DNA of 64,000 bases from Haemonchus contortus (lineage: Eukaryota; Nematoda; Chromadorea; Rhabditida; Trichostrongylidae), in NCBI GenBank assembly GCA_000469685.2, contig LS997562.1:41244345-41308344 (forward strand), written 5' to 3'. Each line of letters opens with the position of its first letter. Positions within the stretch are counted from its first letter, which is position 1. Of the stretch, positions 46,501 through 61,500 are shown in pieces. A model generated the notes under the pieces. It saw nothing but the letters and a program-made list of their open reading frames with translations. It was not told the DNA's origin and ran no database searches. Made by a program: the position numbers and the translations under genes.

Positions 46501-49500
46501 TTCCGATTTAAATCTACACCACGACAGCAACGATTTCGTCCCCAGCTATCTTTCCGACATTGCATTTGGGAACGATTTTTCCTCCATAAACGGATCTAAG
46601 AAGAGAAGTATTGATTGAAATATTAAAAATTCCAGAATAAAAAATCTGAAGACAAACATGAGGATTCGGTGAGGAACGCGTAAACTCGTATCCGTCCGGA
46701 TTCACACATGGTACTATGACGAATGTGATTTCTTCGAGCAGGCTTTTAATGACCGGATCGCTGTCATAGCGGGAAGTGAGCTGAAATGTGGCCCTATAAG
46801 ATAGCCTAATCGGCGCTCAATCTTTTCATAGAGATGCGCCATGCATTCAGTTTACTTTTGGTTTCATCGAGTCCCTGGAGAGCCTCTCCGAACTCCGAAA
46901 AAAGCCATCTTCGTCCAGACGAGGGTAAAAGGTGAATTTGCTCTACAGAATATGGAGTTCAGTTGTTTATTTTGATTATCCGACCAATCTAAGGATGGTG
47001 TCATTTGTCACAAAGCTCTCTTCATCGTACTTGGACATCATCGATAAATGACCACCCTTGTCGATGGCCCTTTGGATTTCATGTAAGTTCAACTTACGAA
47101 GTTCATCTGCCAGTCTATCACCCTGAAAGCCAAATGAACAACTCACATCCTTCCACCTTAACTAGTTTTTCAGGTCCCTAGTTTTATGCAAAATTATTCT
47201 TTGTTCTTATAAATCCTCTCCTAAGGCGGCGATATCTCATAGGAGTGTACATCTATGAGCATCGGATTTTTAAGAGTTTTTACCTTGGAAATGGAATCAA
47301 ATGCGGGGCGCATCCTCTAGGGGAAATTGATTAACGCATAAAGACTTGAAATCGACAGGACTTTCCTTTAGGCTCTGCAAGGCTTTTTATAGGCCCCCTC
47401 CCCAGCTTCAGATCTGAGAAATGATTCGTAAGCAACTTCTGATCATGCGAACTCCGAACGAGTGACGTTTCTCCAGTTAATATCCCTTTTTCTAGGGAAT
47501 ACCCGGCTAGGGTGTGACTGTTCGCTCAAAATAGGCCATAATGATTCAGCACGGGGTTATGCCTGATGTTTGCAGTGCAACTTGCATGAATGTGACTGTG
47601 ATGTCATCAAATTGTTACCTGATGTATGAAGTACAAAGCAGTATGTGGTGCAGCCCATTCACGTGCATGAATTCCTCCATCAATCCAAAAAATCCTTTTT
47701 GATCGATCATGGCCGCCGATCTGAAAATGAACGTAATTTATACGCCATGTATGACATTTTTGTATGAAAGGTTCCAAAGGATGGGACAGTGGAGATGGCT
47801 CAGTGGCTAGCAGCGGGGCAGAGTAATTGCATCGTCCTAAAATCTATCCCCAACCAGGCCGAGGGAAACAGTTTTTACTAAGCAGTAGGTTGTCTATCAA
47901 TCAGCCTCGCACTCTTATCTTTACGTTTTTCATCTGCCCATCTGCAAACGAGTTAAAACGTTTATACGGCTCTTAAATTTTTTGGTAATTCAACTTCACA
48001 GAAGAAAGATATCAAGAATGCGACATGCTTTCGAGATTCATCCATTATTCAGGAAATAACCAGATTTTAGAATCCTTCCAATCAATTTTCATCGGATCAG
48101 ACCGATACAGATTTATAGTGGTGTCAATTAATAGCGCCAGGGATACGCCATGTACTCAATTTCCTCTCACTATTACGAACACATTACTCCTCAACGAATA
48201 TCCCCGTACATGATTCGATGACGTTGGGCCATTCTGGTGTTCCTCGGCTTTTACAAAGCGGTCCTACATTTTAACGAGCTTTTTCTGATGGAATTCTTGA
48301 GTTTAATGTTGCTTTCTTGTGTTTCAAGAAGTAGTCGTAACTGGCCAATGTTCGAAATTAGGGCAATGCCACAGAACCGGTAAACTTGAAAGGCTTTAAG
48401 ACGAATCAAGAAACCGTGGCTTGAATTGCGTCATGGTACTGGTTTTTATGAATTACGTCATAGTCCTTTAGAGAAAACCCCAGAAAAACTTCTGAAGCAC
48501 TATGGCATTCAAGAAAGGCTGTTCAGGCATCAGTTAGTCATGAAACTTTGATGTTTAGAGAAGTGTTTACATTGGTTGAGATGTAGCATAAAGAATTAAG
48601 TTAAAATACTAAAAATAAAAAAAAATGGGCAGAAATGGCAAAAATCTGATCTCCTCCTTACGCAGGACACACCCGAATTTGATCTGCCGATCGACGGCAA
48701 CCCCCACTGACTACTTGACATTCGTATCGATCGGTTGCAGCTTTCTTCGACTTCTGGAATATCTACTTTCTAAGGAACCTAAGTAAGTTTTTTATTTATT
48801 TTGGAGTATTTGAACGTTACTTCTAAATTTTTTCATTTGAAACATGTTGTTTCAGTTGTAGATGCTTTCCGGGAAAATCGAAAATGCGGAGTTTCGGTCG
48901 GATTAAATATGAAGAGACCGACGACGATGATGAGTGTTCAGAACAGGCCTTTTCGTGAAGCTGTGTGGAAAATCCAGGTTCTATTTTGAAGTAATTCCTT
49001 TTTTTTATTTATTTCTTCAAGGCAGTCAGGAACACATTACTACAAAATCTTTACTAATTTCATGAGTCTGAGCGCTGAATTGGCTACTTAATTGGAAATA
49101 GGTTTGCGAAAAAAAAAAGTGGAAATCGTTTCTTTTTTCAGAATTCATACTTTCCTCTGATTGGTGAATGGTTCGGTAGGGTTCAACTCACAAAATCAAA
49201 CAGGTCATATTCATGAGGCCGTTCAATAATCTGAACTTGAGCTGGGAAACCAAGTTTACGGGACTAGGTGTTTTTGAAGGGCCTACTACTCCGAAATTGT
49301 TCAGCGAAACCACATTACGACGCTCTTGTTGAAATTTGTATTTTGGTGTTTGGAAATTCGGGGTTCTCCCCCTTACTGTTGTATTCGTCCAGTGGTTTAT
49401 TCCATTCTGGCCGATATATCACAAAACACTACTGTTTGTTATTTGGTCCCTATTCTTGCAAAGGGCCTGTTGCCAAAAAGGTTCAATCTTCCTACTGGTA

Positions 49501-52500
49501 CTTGTCGCTGCAGTACAGTTGACAGATGATGGATTAGAGTCGAAGGAAACTGAATTCTGAACTGGTTGTTGATCATAAAATAAACATTTGATGTTTACTC
49601 AACTAGACAGTTTGTCGAAAATTCAATTTCTAGATGTGGCCAAAGGAATTTCTGACTTTTGATCGCCCATCGCGCTATCCAATCAAACTGGGATCAGGTG
49701 GCAGGTGATGAGGGGGGATTGGGGGGATGGGCAGGTGTCAGACCAGTGGAACGATGACGACATCGCACCTAGTGACTGGCTTTTTATGGTGTAATCGCCC
49801 ACATTTCAGCGAAAAACCGAATTTGAATGTGATATCACAAAAAGTGGGTAAAGGTTCAACATACAATAATCGATAAATCGATATACCTCGACACCATCTA
49901 TTGATCGGCCTTCATGTGATGTACCGATTGTGATGAATTGTACGAGCTGTGGATTATTTCTTGCCAAAGCACGCATCCATGACGTCATTTGGGCATAGGA
50001 ACCATACCGGTTGAAGTCGTAGAATGGAGTGGACGACTCGTCCTGTAGTCGTCGTGGACGTTTCCGTCGTTCCTTGATGTTGATCAGTCTGAATCGAATT
50101 AGATGAAGCTGTGACTACTTCGACGTTGATACTTATTATTTTCTAGAGGTGGCACTTAGTGCTCGCACGGTTGGTGGATCAAGCCCCAGTGGAACACGAA
50201 TCTCTTTCATCCTTCAGGGTTCACTTTTGGGAGCGCCCTTATAAGGTAGGATGCCTGATACCAACATGAAATGGCCCACGGTTGTGAGTGTGAGGGTAAA
50301 TGCGCATCCAAACATTTCTACGATAGTTTATAAAAGTCGTGTGCAAGGCGTATCTTGCTGGGATCATCGTCGGTAGACATATAAGTGGCCTATAGTATGA
50401 TTTCCTGACTTCAACTTGAAAAATGTGTAAGTTGAATTCATTAAATAGCTTCTAAAATTAACTCTTCATATTAGCCATATGAACAGAGGAGCTACTAAAT
50501 AAGTATTATTTAAAAAATGAGTGAAAAATGCCAAAACAACAGTAGCTAGGATACCACCAACTTTTGCACGTCGTTGATGGTTTTGATATGCGCTATATCG
50601 TATTTCTTGAGAGGATCAAGTAAATTGTCCGAATACTTCTTGTCGACCATAACATCCCAGAAGCCGTTCAGATTTTTGGCGGTTTTCCAGAAGTTCAGCT
50701 GAAATTTCGATTTGTTAGCCTTTTGAGTTATAGCATCTGATAGCCGTTTTAGTAATAGTAATTGGAAAAAGAAAAAATCAAAATGAAAAAGAAAGCCGGT
50801 AGGTTGTATAAAATGGTCGATTATGTATGCGAGAGCTGTAAAATGCATATGAACAATAAAATCAATAAGTAGCAATAATATAGTGGATTCAATAGCCAAT
50901 AAAATATTAACTTAAATCTAACTAATTGAACAATTGGCCCGTCGACTGGCAGCAGGGTCTATACGGAGGATGGCTCGACTACATATCTCAAGACCTCAGG
51001 AATTTCATTGTCGAATTATTATTATTAAATTATTCTTTTGAATATTTTACTTACCTGTTTATTTCTGTCATTATCGATATAATATAGTAGGCTATTGTCC
51101 TAATATTATCGTTATAAGAAGGAAAACTGCTCAAAAGTAGTAGGAGACAACCCCTGGGGAAGTGTGTACTCATTTGTTATCCACTCCTTGCTGCTAGTTC
51201 TACCTAATTGCATTCACCTGCAAAACTCCTCAGAAGTAGAGGACAGCCTCGAAATTGTTGAGAAAATGCGGATAGCATGATTTTTTTGAAGCAAAATGAG
51301 TGGCTATTTCATATGTGAATTTGCATGTGTCACGGTAATGTATCAAACACAACGGGACGTATTTGATACATGGTGTCGTTAAAAAGGCTAGAAAAAAAAA
51401 ACGATGAGGGGATTAGAAGGGGTGACCGGATTGCAGAGACCCGCATATGAAAAAACCGGGCCTATTCCAGAAAACCCTCGGATTTTGGACTTGAGTTGAA
51501 AAGTGAATGAGTCGAACAGGCCACCACTGTACCTCCAAAGGTCCAGTCACATATTATGACAGCAGAGGCGGAGTATGAAAGAAAAGTCTGTCCGAAAGTC
51601 AGAAAAAGTATAACATTTGAAAAAAGTCTTCACTTTGTAGATTGAACTTTTGTAGAACTTCTTGTAGATTTTGAAAAGTCATAGAGTTCCGGATTGGGCC
51701 TGGACTTGACAACCTGGGGAACAATCGTTTTCTTATCATTTGCCATTACTAAAAACCCCATTCGAGGATAGCATCTCGATATGATTGGCCAAAACCACGT
51801 TTCTTCCACGAGGGAATCGGGAAATCAAAAGCTTTTTCACTCCTGGGTTGGAGCATGTTTCAACAAACACGATTATTGAGGACGTTTCTCAAGCTTTTGC
51901 ATAAGTCGAGCACTTTTTCAAATCGTCTATATTTTTGATTGCACCCCAGCAGAAGGCCCTACTAAGAGCGTTGATAACTGTCATCCATCTTCTATGTTTG
52001 TCTACATCGCGAGTAGCCTAAAATTTGAAGTTCATCAGTTTGAGGTTTAGTAAAGAAAGTCTTTTTGACGTCAAGGTTCAGCAGTTCACTCAGTTCACGC
52101 CATACATTTTACATCCAATAAAAAAAGTTAGCCAAAGGTTGCTTTTTGGCATGTCCAATACATTCTGAATATATCAATCAATCCATTGACCTTGGGCCAA
52201 AGTTAGGCCAATTTTCCTTTTTTCCGTCTAGACTGGTGGAACAGTTAGTAATAGAAACGCTGAAATGCTTGATCCCTGGGTCATGCTTGCAACAGCAACG
52301 CCTATAGTCAATAGTTCATCTACGCCTGGTATATAATCTACTGAATCGAATCGAGTATCACTCGCTTCGTGCTGTGTTTGTTACTGGTTGACAGTCAAAA
52401 GTGATATATCGTCAGTCACGCTTACTCGAATCAATGATCCGGCGTGAATTGCCAAAAATCCAGTTGACAGGAGAATACGCCAGGCAACCTATCCACCATT

Positions 52501-55500
52501 TGGCGTTCGCACATCGTTGACACTTCGAATAGAAACGGTAACGTAAAGCTAGACGAGGAGATAGGAAGGCCGGTGCGTTTGGATGGAGTCGGTTGAAGTG
52601 TTCAATCATTCGATCGGTGCTGAGCACAACAAGTCTTTTGAATCGTTGTAGAATTTAGATTATCTCAATTCTAATAAGAAATGTCAGGCACATCGACATT
52701 CTTGTAATGGTCGGATAAATCGGTTGTCGTGCCGTTTAGATTTTACGATAATGCACAGATAATTGTTCCGAGTCGGCGTTGTTATCCCATGGAACAGTCA
52801 TGGTAGGAGCTTGACGGTTCTGGGCGAGGTTTGGGAACCTAGTTCTTCATCGTCCCGAATGGCAAACGACGATTCTGCTACTTCGAGTGCTCTCTCTCTC
52901 TTTGTTCGAGTGCAAACTGCATAGTCACCCAAGTGAATGTAAGTTGTTGAGCTGGGTAGGGACTGAGCATCGTCGAAATCGGTCCGAGTTCACTGGATCA
53001 TGAGAAACGTCAGGGAAGCCTGTGCCATGCTAGTTTTTCCATGGTTTGCTTCTCAGAGGTGAACCGGTTGAACGCTTTGGTTGAGTTTTTCCATCAAAAA
53101 CTTCAAGCATTGGAATGCATTTTACAACGTTAAGTAGGAAACCGCTTGAACTTTCTCAAATAGAGAGAACTTCTGTTTTTTCATTCCCTTCCCTCTTTTC
53201 TTCTCACTCCTCTACCTGTCTTCCTACTCTAGACCGAACCACTAGGTATTCATGGAAATGGATGACGTAAAAAGATTCTTTTCAACCCTAACGACCCATC
53301 AATAAAAGGTAACAGAACTATAAACTCTTTTTGGAATCCATAGGCATTTTTCAGTCGTCATGCCTTCTTGCGATCGGCAAGTATCGATCCTGTCAGTACA
53401 GGGTGGCTGAAAAGCTACTGCACGCCGAAGAATGCTGTTTTCTCCACGGATCATGCATGCCCTGCTTAGGGAATTCTGCAATCTTAAATAAAAAAATTAC
53501 CGAAGTGATATATTATTCTTACGAAGATGGCGAGCTATCAACAAACCGTCGGCCTCTGGCGGGCTCGAACGGTTGGCAGATAAGTCCTGCGACAAAAAAT
53601 TTGAAGCGTTGAAAATTTGTATCAACAGTGTGAACACGGTAGCATGGATGATAAACTTGTAGGACATTCCCCGGGCAATCAACACATGAGTGAATAAGGG
53701 CACGCGTGTGGGCTTTCACAGCATTACGGTCAAAGAATTGACAACACCCGATTCGTATCATCACCTTCTACCAAGCACGCCAAGGGAAAAACGCGGGTGT
53801 AGCGGCTCGAAATATCAGCAATCTATTCGATGCTAGCGCTGCTCACCGATCGACGGTCAACAATCGGTTGGATCGCTTCACTGCAGGAGATACAGGCTTT
53901 CGGAGTAACGCAAGCATCGTCCCTTAATTTAATGGAGGTTGAAGAAATCCTTCCACTATGAGTTGCTAAACGCAGACTGGATGGACACAGCTATCGCTTG
54001 CACCTATGATCCCCTAAATTTGGCCAGCGGGGTTAGAGAAGGGCGATCAAATCGTAAATCAGACCCCTACAGAGGGGCAACGCACGTCGAAAATTCGCTT
54101 TAGACCCACGTCAAAAGTTCACCGATCCCGATTGGTTCCAGGTCACTCACCAGTCCTACTCCCGGAGTGTTCCCCCTTTTACCTACCATATGCTCTCCCT
54201 TTTTGAGCATCCCGTTATGGAAAAGAAATTCGTAACTTAATGTGATCCAAAAACGGTAGTCAATTATTTCTTTGAGTCACAGCTCCCTCACTCCTGAAGA
54301 GATGGCATCAGTGATTGGCTGAAAGGATAAAAGAAGGTAGTTGACTTCTTTAGTGAATATTTTTCCGAAAATTGACTGATATGAACAAATTTAGAAATGA
54401 TTTAAAAAAGGTCTCCATTCTGTCGCAGGACTTATTTGCCAACCTAAACATTTATATTTACTTAAGAGAGCTGCTCGGGATGTCCTTTCAACAGGCTTTC
54501 CAAAAGCGATTTCGCCCCGAGTCGGAGGTACCCCACGGTTAATCAGTTGCTCTGAGTAGTTCAACACCTTCAAGAATCCACGATAGAAGCAGTTGGATCT
54601 TATTGAATTATATTTATATTTCTTCAGAATAAAAAAAGTAAGGTAATAAAAATTAAAATCAATAAAAATGTAGAAGAAACAAAATGGAAATATTAATCAA
54701 TGTATAGTGCTCGGTTGTTATTAATTGCTATCATTTGGGGCTGATATCAGCAACGAACATCGTCACATTGGTTTTCAACCACCCTATTTGCCTAATCGAG
54801 ACGATCATTATCTAGACCACCCATACAGTTGCTGAAGAATTTGTGCTACGGACAACATTGCCTAATGGAGCTCCCTTGAACTAGTTGAACAGGGTGTTTT
54901 CTCGAATAATTGTCACTTTTTCATGATATTTTCCCTGACGTAATAGTCAAATGTCACTTCAAGATCAGCTGATCGGCCTAGGATGACATAGCCAACTTCC
55001 AAATAAACCGGTTTGAACGTCCATATGTGCCATACGTTATTCGAAGGGTCAACAGTTCGATTTTGGTTGTAAAAAAACAGTTGGTTTGCCAATTGTTCAG
55101 TTCCTTCTGGTCCATTCTGAACTCCATACTTTTTCTCGAAATCTGAGGGGAAAACGCCCGAAGCATTACTCTGATTCCCGAATTCCGTCCCCGAGTTTTT
55201 ATGTTTTTCGTCAATTGGTCTAATCAGGGAACACCCCAAAGCAATAGATGGTGGCCTGGAATTCACAATTTCCAACCAACTACCGAAAATGTTAGTCTTT
55301 TTTCTTTTTAGTGGCTGAGAATAGCAAGTGAGACCGTTCAGCCAATAAACCTAAGTTCTAGTTAGCATATATGTGAAATTATACAAGACCAGTTGCTATA
55401 AACGGAGCAATTTGGTGGCTTCTTAAGAGAATGATCCTTTTTTGGAATATAACTGCAAAGTCATTTTCGAAACACCTTTGCTAAACTAGTTGAGAATGAT

Positions 55501-58500
55501 AGTGCAGGTATAATGAGGGTGGCCTATAAGATCGTTTAGATCGTAGGATAATTATGGGAGGTGGGGGGGGGGGGTTGGCAGGGAGCAGCTATAAGTGTAG
55601 CTTAGAACTTGATCGTCTCGAGTGATTTGGTCTACGGTATCCTACTCTACAATTTATGGCTTTCGAGTGGGAAGTACGGTGGTTCAATCGAGTGATAAGG
55701 GAATGAGAGGATTGTGGGAGCTAAGCGCTTCAAAGTAACCTTCACTGCTTTGTGGAGATCTCAGATGTATGACGTATACTGAGAGGATCCTATTTTTGGA
55801 GGTCTTTGCGATTCTGTTACCTTCTTTTACATACAATACAACATCTAGAATGGGAAGCGAAGTGTCGAAAGAAAAATAATTTTTTAAATATTATCTATAG
55901 AAAAATACAGGTGGAGGAATGGCTGTCAGACTATGCACACAAGTCCACAATCTAGAAAAGTGTTAGATAAAGAAATAGATTTATCTGTTTGTTTATTTGT
56001 TGGTGAAAATGTAGTTGGGTGGGGGGATGGGGTGGCACCCATACAAAGGCTAGTATATCAAGAAATAAACTCAATAAAACGCGTTATGCCGTGTTATATC
56101 TCGGACATGCCAGTTTAAGTAAAGGCTTTCGTAGGGAAGGAGCACCGCGGTGGGCAAGTTTTCTTTCTTTTTTTTTGCAGGAGGTAATCATCCCAGCTAC
56201 CCAGGTGCTCCTACCCTACCTAGGCTTATTTTAGAAAGTAAGTTTCCTCAGCTGAAACCGCATAAAAGATCCAAGGTGGTCGGTTCCCATCATCGTCTAG
56301 GCATCCGATACAGTGCTAATATAACAAGAACTAACATGTTAGACTGAGTTCGCATCCGATAAAGTGCTAATATAACAAGGACTAACACGTTAGACTGAGT
56401 TCATTTCTAGGTTTATTTCTTGATATACCGACCTTCGGGAGGGTGGCCTCCCCCCCCCCCACAACTACATTTTCACCTATTTGTTCAAATCTTTCATGAG
56501 CTTTGTGAATTTCTGTGATGCGGCCATTTTCAGTTCTCATTAGTATTCTAGAGATATCACTTCGAACTTCGATACTCCCTTTATTGCATCCCCTCAGTCC
56601 AGGTTGCAGGTTTCTTTCACGAACATTCACTTTCTAATCCAACGTTTAGCTGGCCATAGGTGGGTGGGTTGAGCAAAGAGCTTAATACAGTTTTACTAGA
56701 AGAAAATACTCAGAATTATTTGACAGAACTTTTGCACCAACAGCTCCAACACATTTCTACCACTTCTTCTTTCTTTCTAACACTGTTAACCTCTTTTTGG
56801 TTGTGTCAACAATCCAGTAAATATGAATGTTTGCAAAGAAGTTCTGCATTCTTCGTGTTAGTGGAAAGGATTCCGTCCCACAAATCCATCATTCATCTCC
56901 CAATGAACATATTTCTCTGCCCAATACATCAGCGAAAGGACTTGATTAGTCATCCATCATTTATCAAATGTACTGCAGTAGTATACAGTTATGGAGGTAG
57001 CAGTACGGGAAAGGCCACTCCCTTGCTCAAAAAAATGTCATAAGATACCAGAAGTACTCTACTAGTCACCATCAGTACCTCCCTTCGGTCGACTGATTTT
57101 TCAAATGATTTGATTGATTGTTTACATATTTGACTTATGAATCAGAACTAATTAATACATTCCTAGAATTCAATACCGTTCAATCATTTAGAAATATACA
57201 TTCTTCAGCGAACTGGTTACTTTGGTGTTCCCGTTACTTGTATAAAAAATTGGTGGGAGTGGTCGGTTCTACTCAGATTCAATGGATTGCGCCATGCATC
57301 TGGTATCTAGTTCAGAGCATAAAAGCATTCAGTGTCGTTTTGTCTACGGCGTTAATTCTAAGAGACAGCTCACTTCCAGATACTAGCCTTTGATCACAAT
57401 GAAAAAGGTTTTTGATAAATCGAGACCGGATTTGATCCTCTGACTGTACAGATACTGAGAAGCACTTGAGGTACCGTACCACTCCGTTCCACTAGGAGAA
57501 CAAGTAGTTATAAAAGCGAAACTGTCAGCTGTTGGGGTTTTCCAAACCATTCAGATTAAGTGAGGACAGCCGCTATCGCCTACACCCATGACTTCACCCT
57601 CTGATCGAGCCCAACGAAATCTTTTGTCTCTTCTGATCTAGCGTTCATCCCAGGAACTATCTAAAAAACTACAAATATTGGCCGATACAATTACTGTCTT
57701 GTTCCTTGTGAACTCATGCAACCAATGTCATCCTCGTCTTTCAAGACCTGGAGCGAAAAATGACCACATGGCGCAATCCTGAGGGCTATGAATATTGCTG
57801 TGGTCTCCTTTTGCCCAAGCCAGACGAAAACTGTAACTGATCCGAGGGGGAAACACGTCTATGGGCGATACCGTGTCGACGACACCATAATCACTCAACC
57901 ACAGATTCATCACGATCTAATCACATTCCCTGTTGCATAAACACACCGTTTCCCATAACCGGTGAAATCTGGTGAAACTCGTCCAGGAGAATGTTGGACA
58001 GGGCCAAGGTGAACAAGAATGTGAGCGAAAGAAACATTGAAAAAGAATGTTACACTCATTAATATGTTGCATTAAGAAAGGGTTGGGGACAGCGGTAGGG
58101 ATCATCTGTCCAGACAAGCTTAGGTCCAATGGACAGAAGTCTTTGGGTGTCACAATGTCTTGCTCAGGGCGAATCGAGCTTATGGACCTCTCATTCCGGG
58201 TGACAACGTTTTTGGTGGGATAGAGGATCTGATTGCCTAGGTTAGGATTTGATCCATCAGACTCTACAAGCCGTATCTTTGTCTACTGTACCTTTCCCAT
58301 GGGCCCATACCTTTTTTGGGTGGAAACCAAATGAGAAGTTCCCTTCAGAAAGCTCTCAGTTCTTCTGAATCTTGAAGAATTAACTTTCCAACATCCGAAG
58401 ACCTGTCAGGAAAAGCCATGCATTCGGCTTGTCTCCGGGATCTTGGAAACGTTTGAATTGGTCCTGAGCTGAGCTATTAGGCTCACCGCCACGGAACAAG

Positions 58501-61500
58501 GCTCCCATATGCCAATGCTTCAATAGCTATCATTCGAAATTCGTTCGGGGGATATTCGGAATTGCTGCATCTTTTTAGAGTGTATATGTGTGCGTGTTCG
58601 TTCCATGCGACCGCAATAGAAAGTCGTCTGATACGGCTTTTCTGAGAAACGGGTTTTAGCTAAGAGAGGGTAGTGGGGGTAGGGGAGATGAGAAATTGGA
58701 TAGCTATCTCCTGATTAGCAATACCATAACGGAGAATGCTATCTTCGTCTGGGGAGTTGTGTTGCATCGTTGCGACAAGGCACTCCTGGGAATGAGAATC
58801 TCAAGTCAAGTCGAACAGGGTCATAAAGGATTCCCCGAAAAAACGCCCTAATACCTTAGCAATTTCATGGAACAGGTTTATTTAAAAGCATAATCGTTCA
58901 AAATACCGATCGATAAGGAGCGATAATAAGTGACTATAGCTATAAATACAAATTATGGCAACTAAATTTTGTTCTAAAGAGAAATTCGGACGAAACCAGG
59001 CTGTGACGAAACACAAAAATGCAAATGATCGGGAAAGCGACCATTAGAGACGTCATATTTTTTGGTTAATTTATATTCTAGCAATCGTTCAACGACAATT
59101 CAATTGGTTGTTCCGAAATCGTTTGGAATTTTTAAAACCAATTTCTTTCTGAAGTACAGAATGGTGTCTTTCGCCTTTAAGACCTTTTCCCTTGATGACC
59201 CTAGGAAATCCTTATGGGAGTGATTTGATGAATCTACTATTTGACCTTGCATATCAGCCTAAGTCAATCAGCTGAAGGTCAAATTTATGAGTAAAAAATC
59301 GCCTCGAATTGACCTTTTGAACAAAACTGGTTCAAACGGTTTCCTTCAAATCTCATGTGCAGTCCATAAGATATCATGCAATCAAAAATCAGAGATGTTG
59401 ATTCAGGCTGAGCCTATAGGATGGTACAAAGGCTAGCAGAAGTATCTTGCTGGCAGCACATCCCTCGGGATCAAATCCTTATCAGATCAAACTTCATTTT
59501 TTGGGTTAAAAAATCGAGCTTTATTATATAAGCAATTTCAGCAGAGTTATCATGATGGAGGATTAAAAAGCACGCCTTCCAATGAGGCCATGAGTATTTG
59601 ATACACTGATTGATTTGGACACCCACTAAGAAAAGAGAAACTTTATTTTCGTGGGGACAATAGAGTCTTTCTTAGACATTTTTTCTGGGTCGTTTACTAA
59701 ATGGTGGTGCTACATCACTTCTTCTCAGAGGCTTGGCCGCGGCTGACATCATGTTATGAGAGACTGAGGAAATGCGGATTTTCCACCACATTGATGACTG
59801 TAAGGTACAAAAGTAAATAAAGCGTGGCCATTCAATTTGAAATGTTGAGGGTGATATGCAGGTTGAACGGAGTATAAATTGTTCGGGAGCTTTGAGAAGA
59901 TGACACCGAAAACAAGCCACGGTGTAGAAAACAACGACCTGGTGATCAGAAAGCCCTAGAAGTTACCCTGGAGTAGAGGCTGTACATGTCGGGTCTTATG
60001 CCTTTTACAGCAAACACCACCATGAATGTTGAGATTAGGGGCCTTTGAGGGTAAGGTTGGTAAAAGTTATCAGGATAAGCAGTCAATCCAGAGCACACGT
60101 GATTTCAAACAGTAGAGGGGTACATGGCGTATCACCGAATAGGTGGTCAGAGGAGATGCTACAGAACATTCTGCAGCCCCCTCCCCATTTCCATCCTTAA
60201 CAAATGAACATTTTGTCAATATCGTCGTATTTCCTCTTTGCGAAAGCTAAACGGTCATATTGGCCTACGCCATACCTTTCAACCTTTGTTTGAAATCCCT
60301 TTAGTTGGATGGCTACCGTAGCCCTTGAAACATCAAATTTAAATTTGTTGGTCAATCGCATTAAGCTTGAATCAAAATTACTCTTCTCTTCATTATTTAA
60401 TTCTCTTTTTCTGACGACTTATTCCTTTATCACTTGATAAACTGGTGGAGATTATTGGTGAGATTAATAGTGAGGTAAAGTGGGATGAATGTGAGGATCG
60501 CATAGCCGATGATTGATCACCGAAGGGACGCGCCATGCTTTTTTCGTCAGTGTTGTAAAGAAGGACCAGGTTTTCCAGTAGACGAGTGTACTGTGATATT
60601 CAGCACGTAGGAGGCCTTTTACTTTACACCCCTGAAATGTCTGTTTCGTCAAGGTTTACGTCAGACCAAAGTTCTATAGCTAAGGGTTGATCAAGATTTG
60701 TTCAGTCCATCAGTTTTGGCAAATGGAACGAGTTCATAGTAAAAACCGTTTTTGAAAGCGTCAAAAAGTGTTCGGTTCTGGTTCTTCTTATTGTAATAAA
60801 GCGAATAGATGGCAGTAAAAAGCCGTACGCTAAGTGTTGGGGTCAATGACGACGAAATGTCGAAGAACATTGCTGTAAGAGTTGAATGGAAACTAGAGAG
60901 GAGATACTTCCGTCGGAAAGGGGTTAACGGAATCCGACCAAATAAATGTTCCAGAAAAAGTGGGAAGGAAGAAGGAAGTGGGCTAATATCCCATTGAAAC
61001 GCTATTGCGCTATGTTCTTGTGCTACGGAACTAATTCATCGGCCTATTAGCGTACAAATCGTCCGAGAGTTTCTCAAAAGGTCGACTAAGCCAAAATCTC
61101 TTCCTTCCCTAGCATTGAGGGCTGGTTTAGATCATAGAGGGAATCCCTAAGTGGTTCGGGACATACCTACGAAAGGCATGGGAAGCAACTACTACGCTGG
61201 GGTCGGAATCCCATCTCCAGTAAGAGGAAAAAGGATTTCCACAGTCAGAAAGCCTTCAATTTTGAATTATGATGTACATAAGGTGATACATCATTTCTCA
61301 ATGGGTCATTCCCTCTTTTTCTCGATCTTGATCACACCTTCGTGATATCCTTCCTTTGTGTGAAACCAGAAAAGTGAGAATCGACCAGAATTGAAAATGT
61401 GAGAGAAAGAGTATGAAAAACTCTCGGGAGGTGATTTACCCGATGGCTTCAAAAAGTCAATTTTGAAAGGATTTGATTATAAGAAACATCTCTCTTTTGA

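Noticed and set aside
47785..47870. SINE-like head with A box TGGCTCAGTGG
   Set aside because: The B box and family body are not recognisable; too diverged to call, although a different SINE family is possible.
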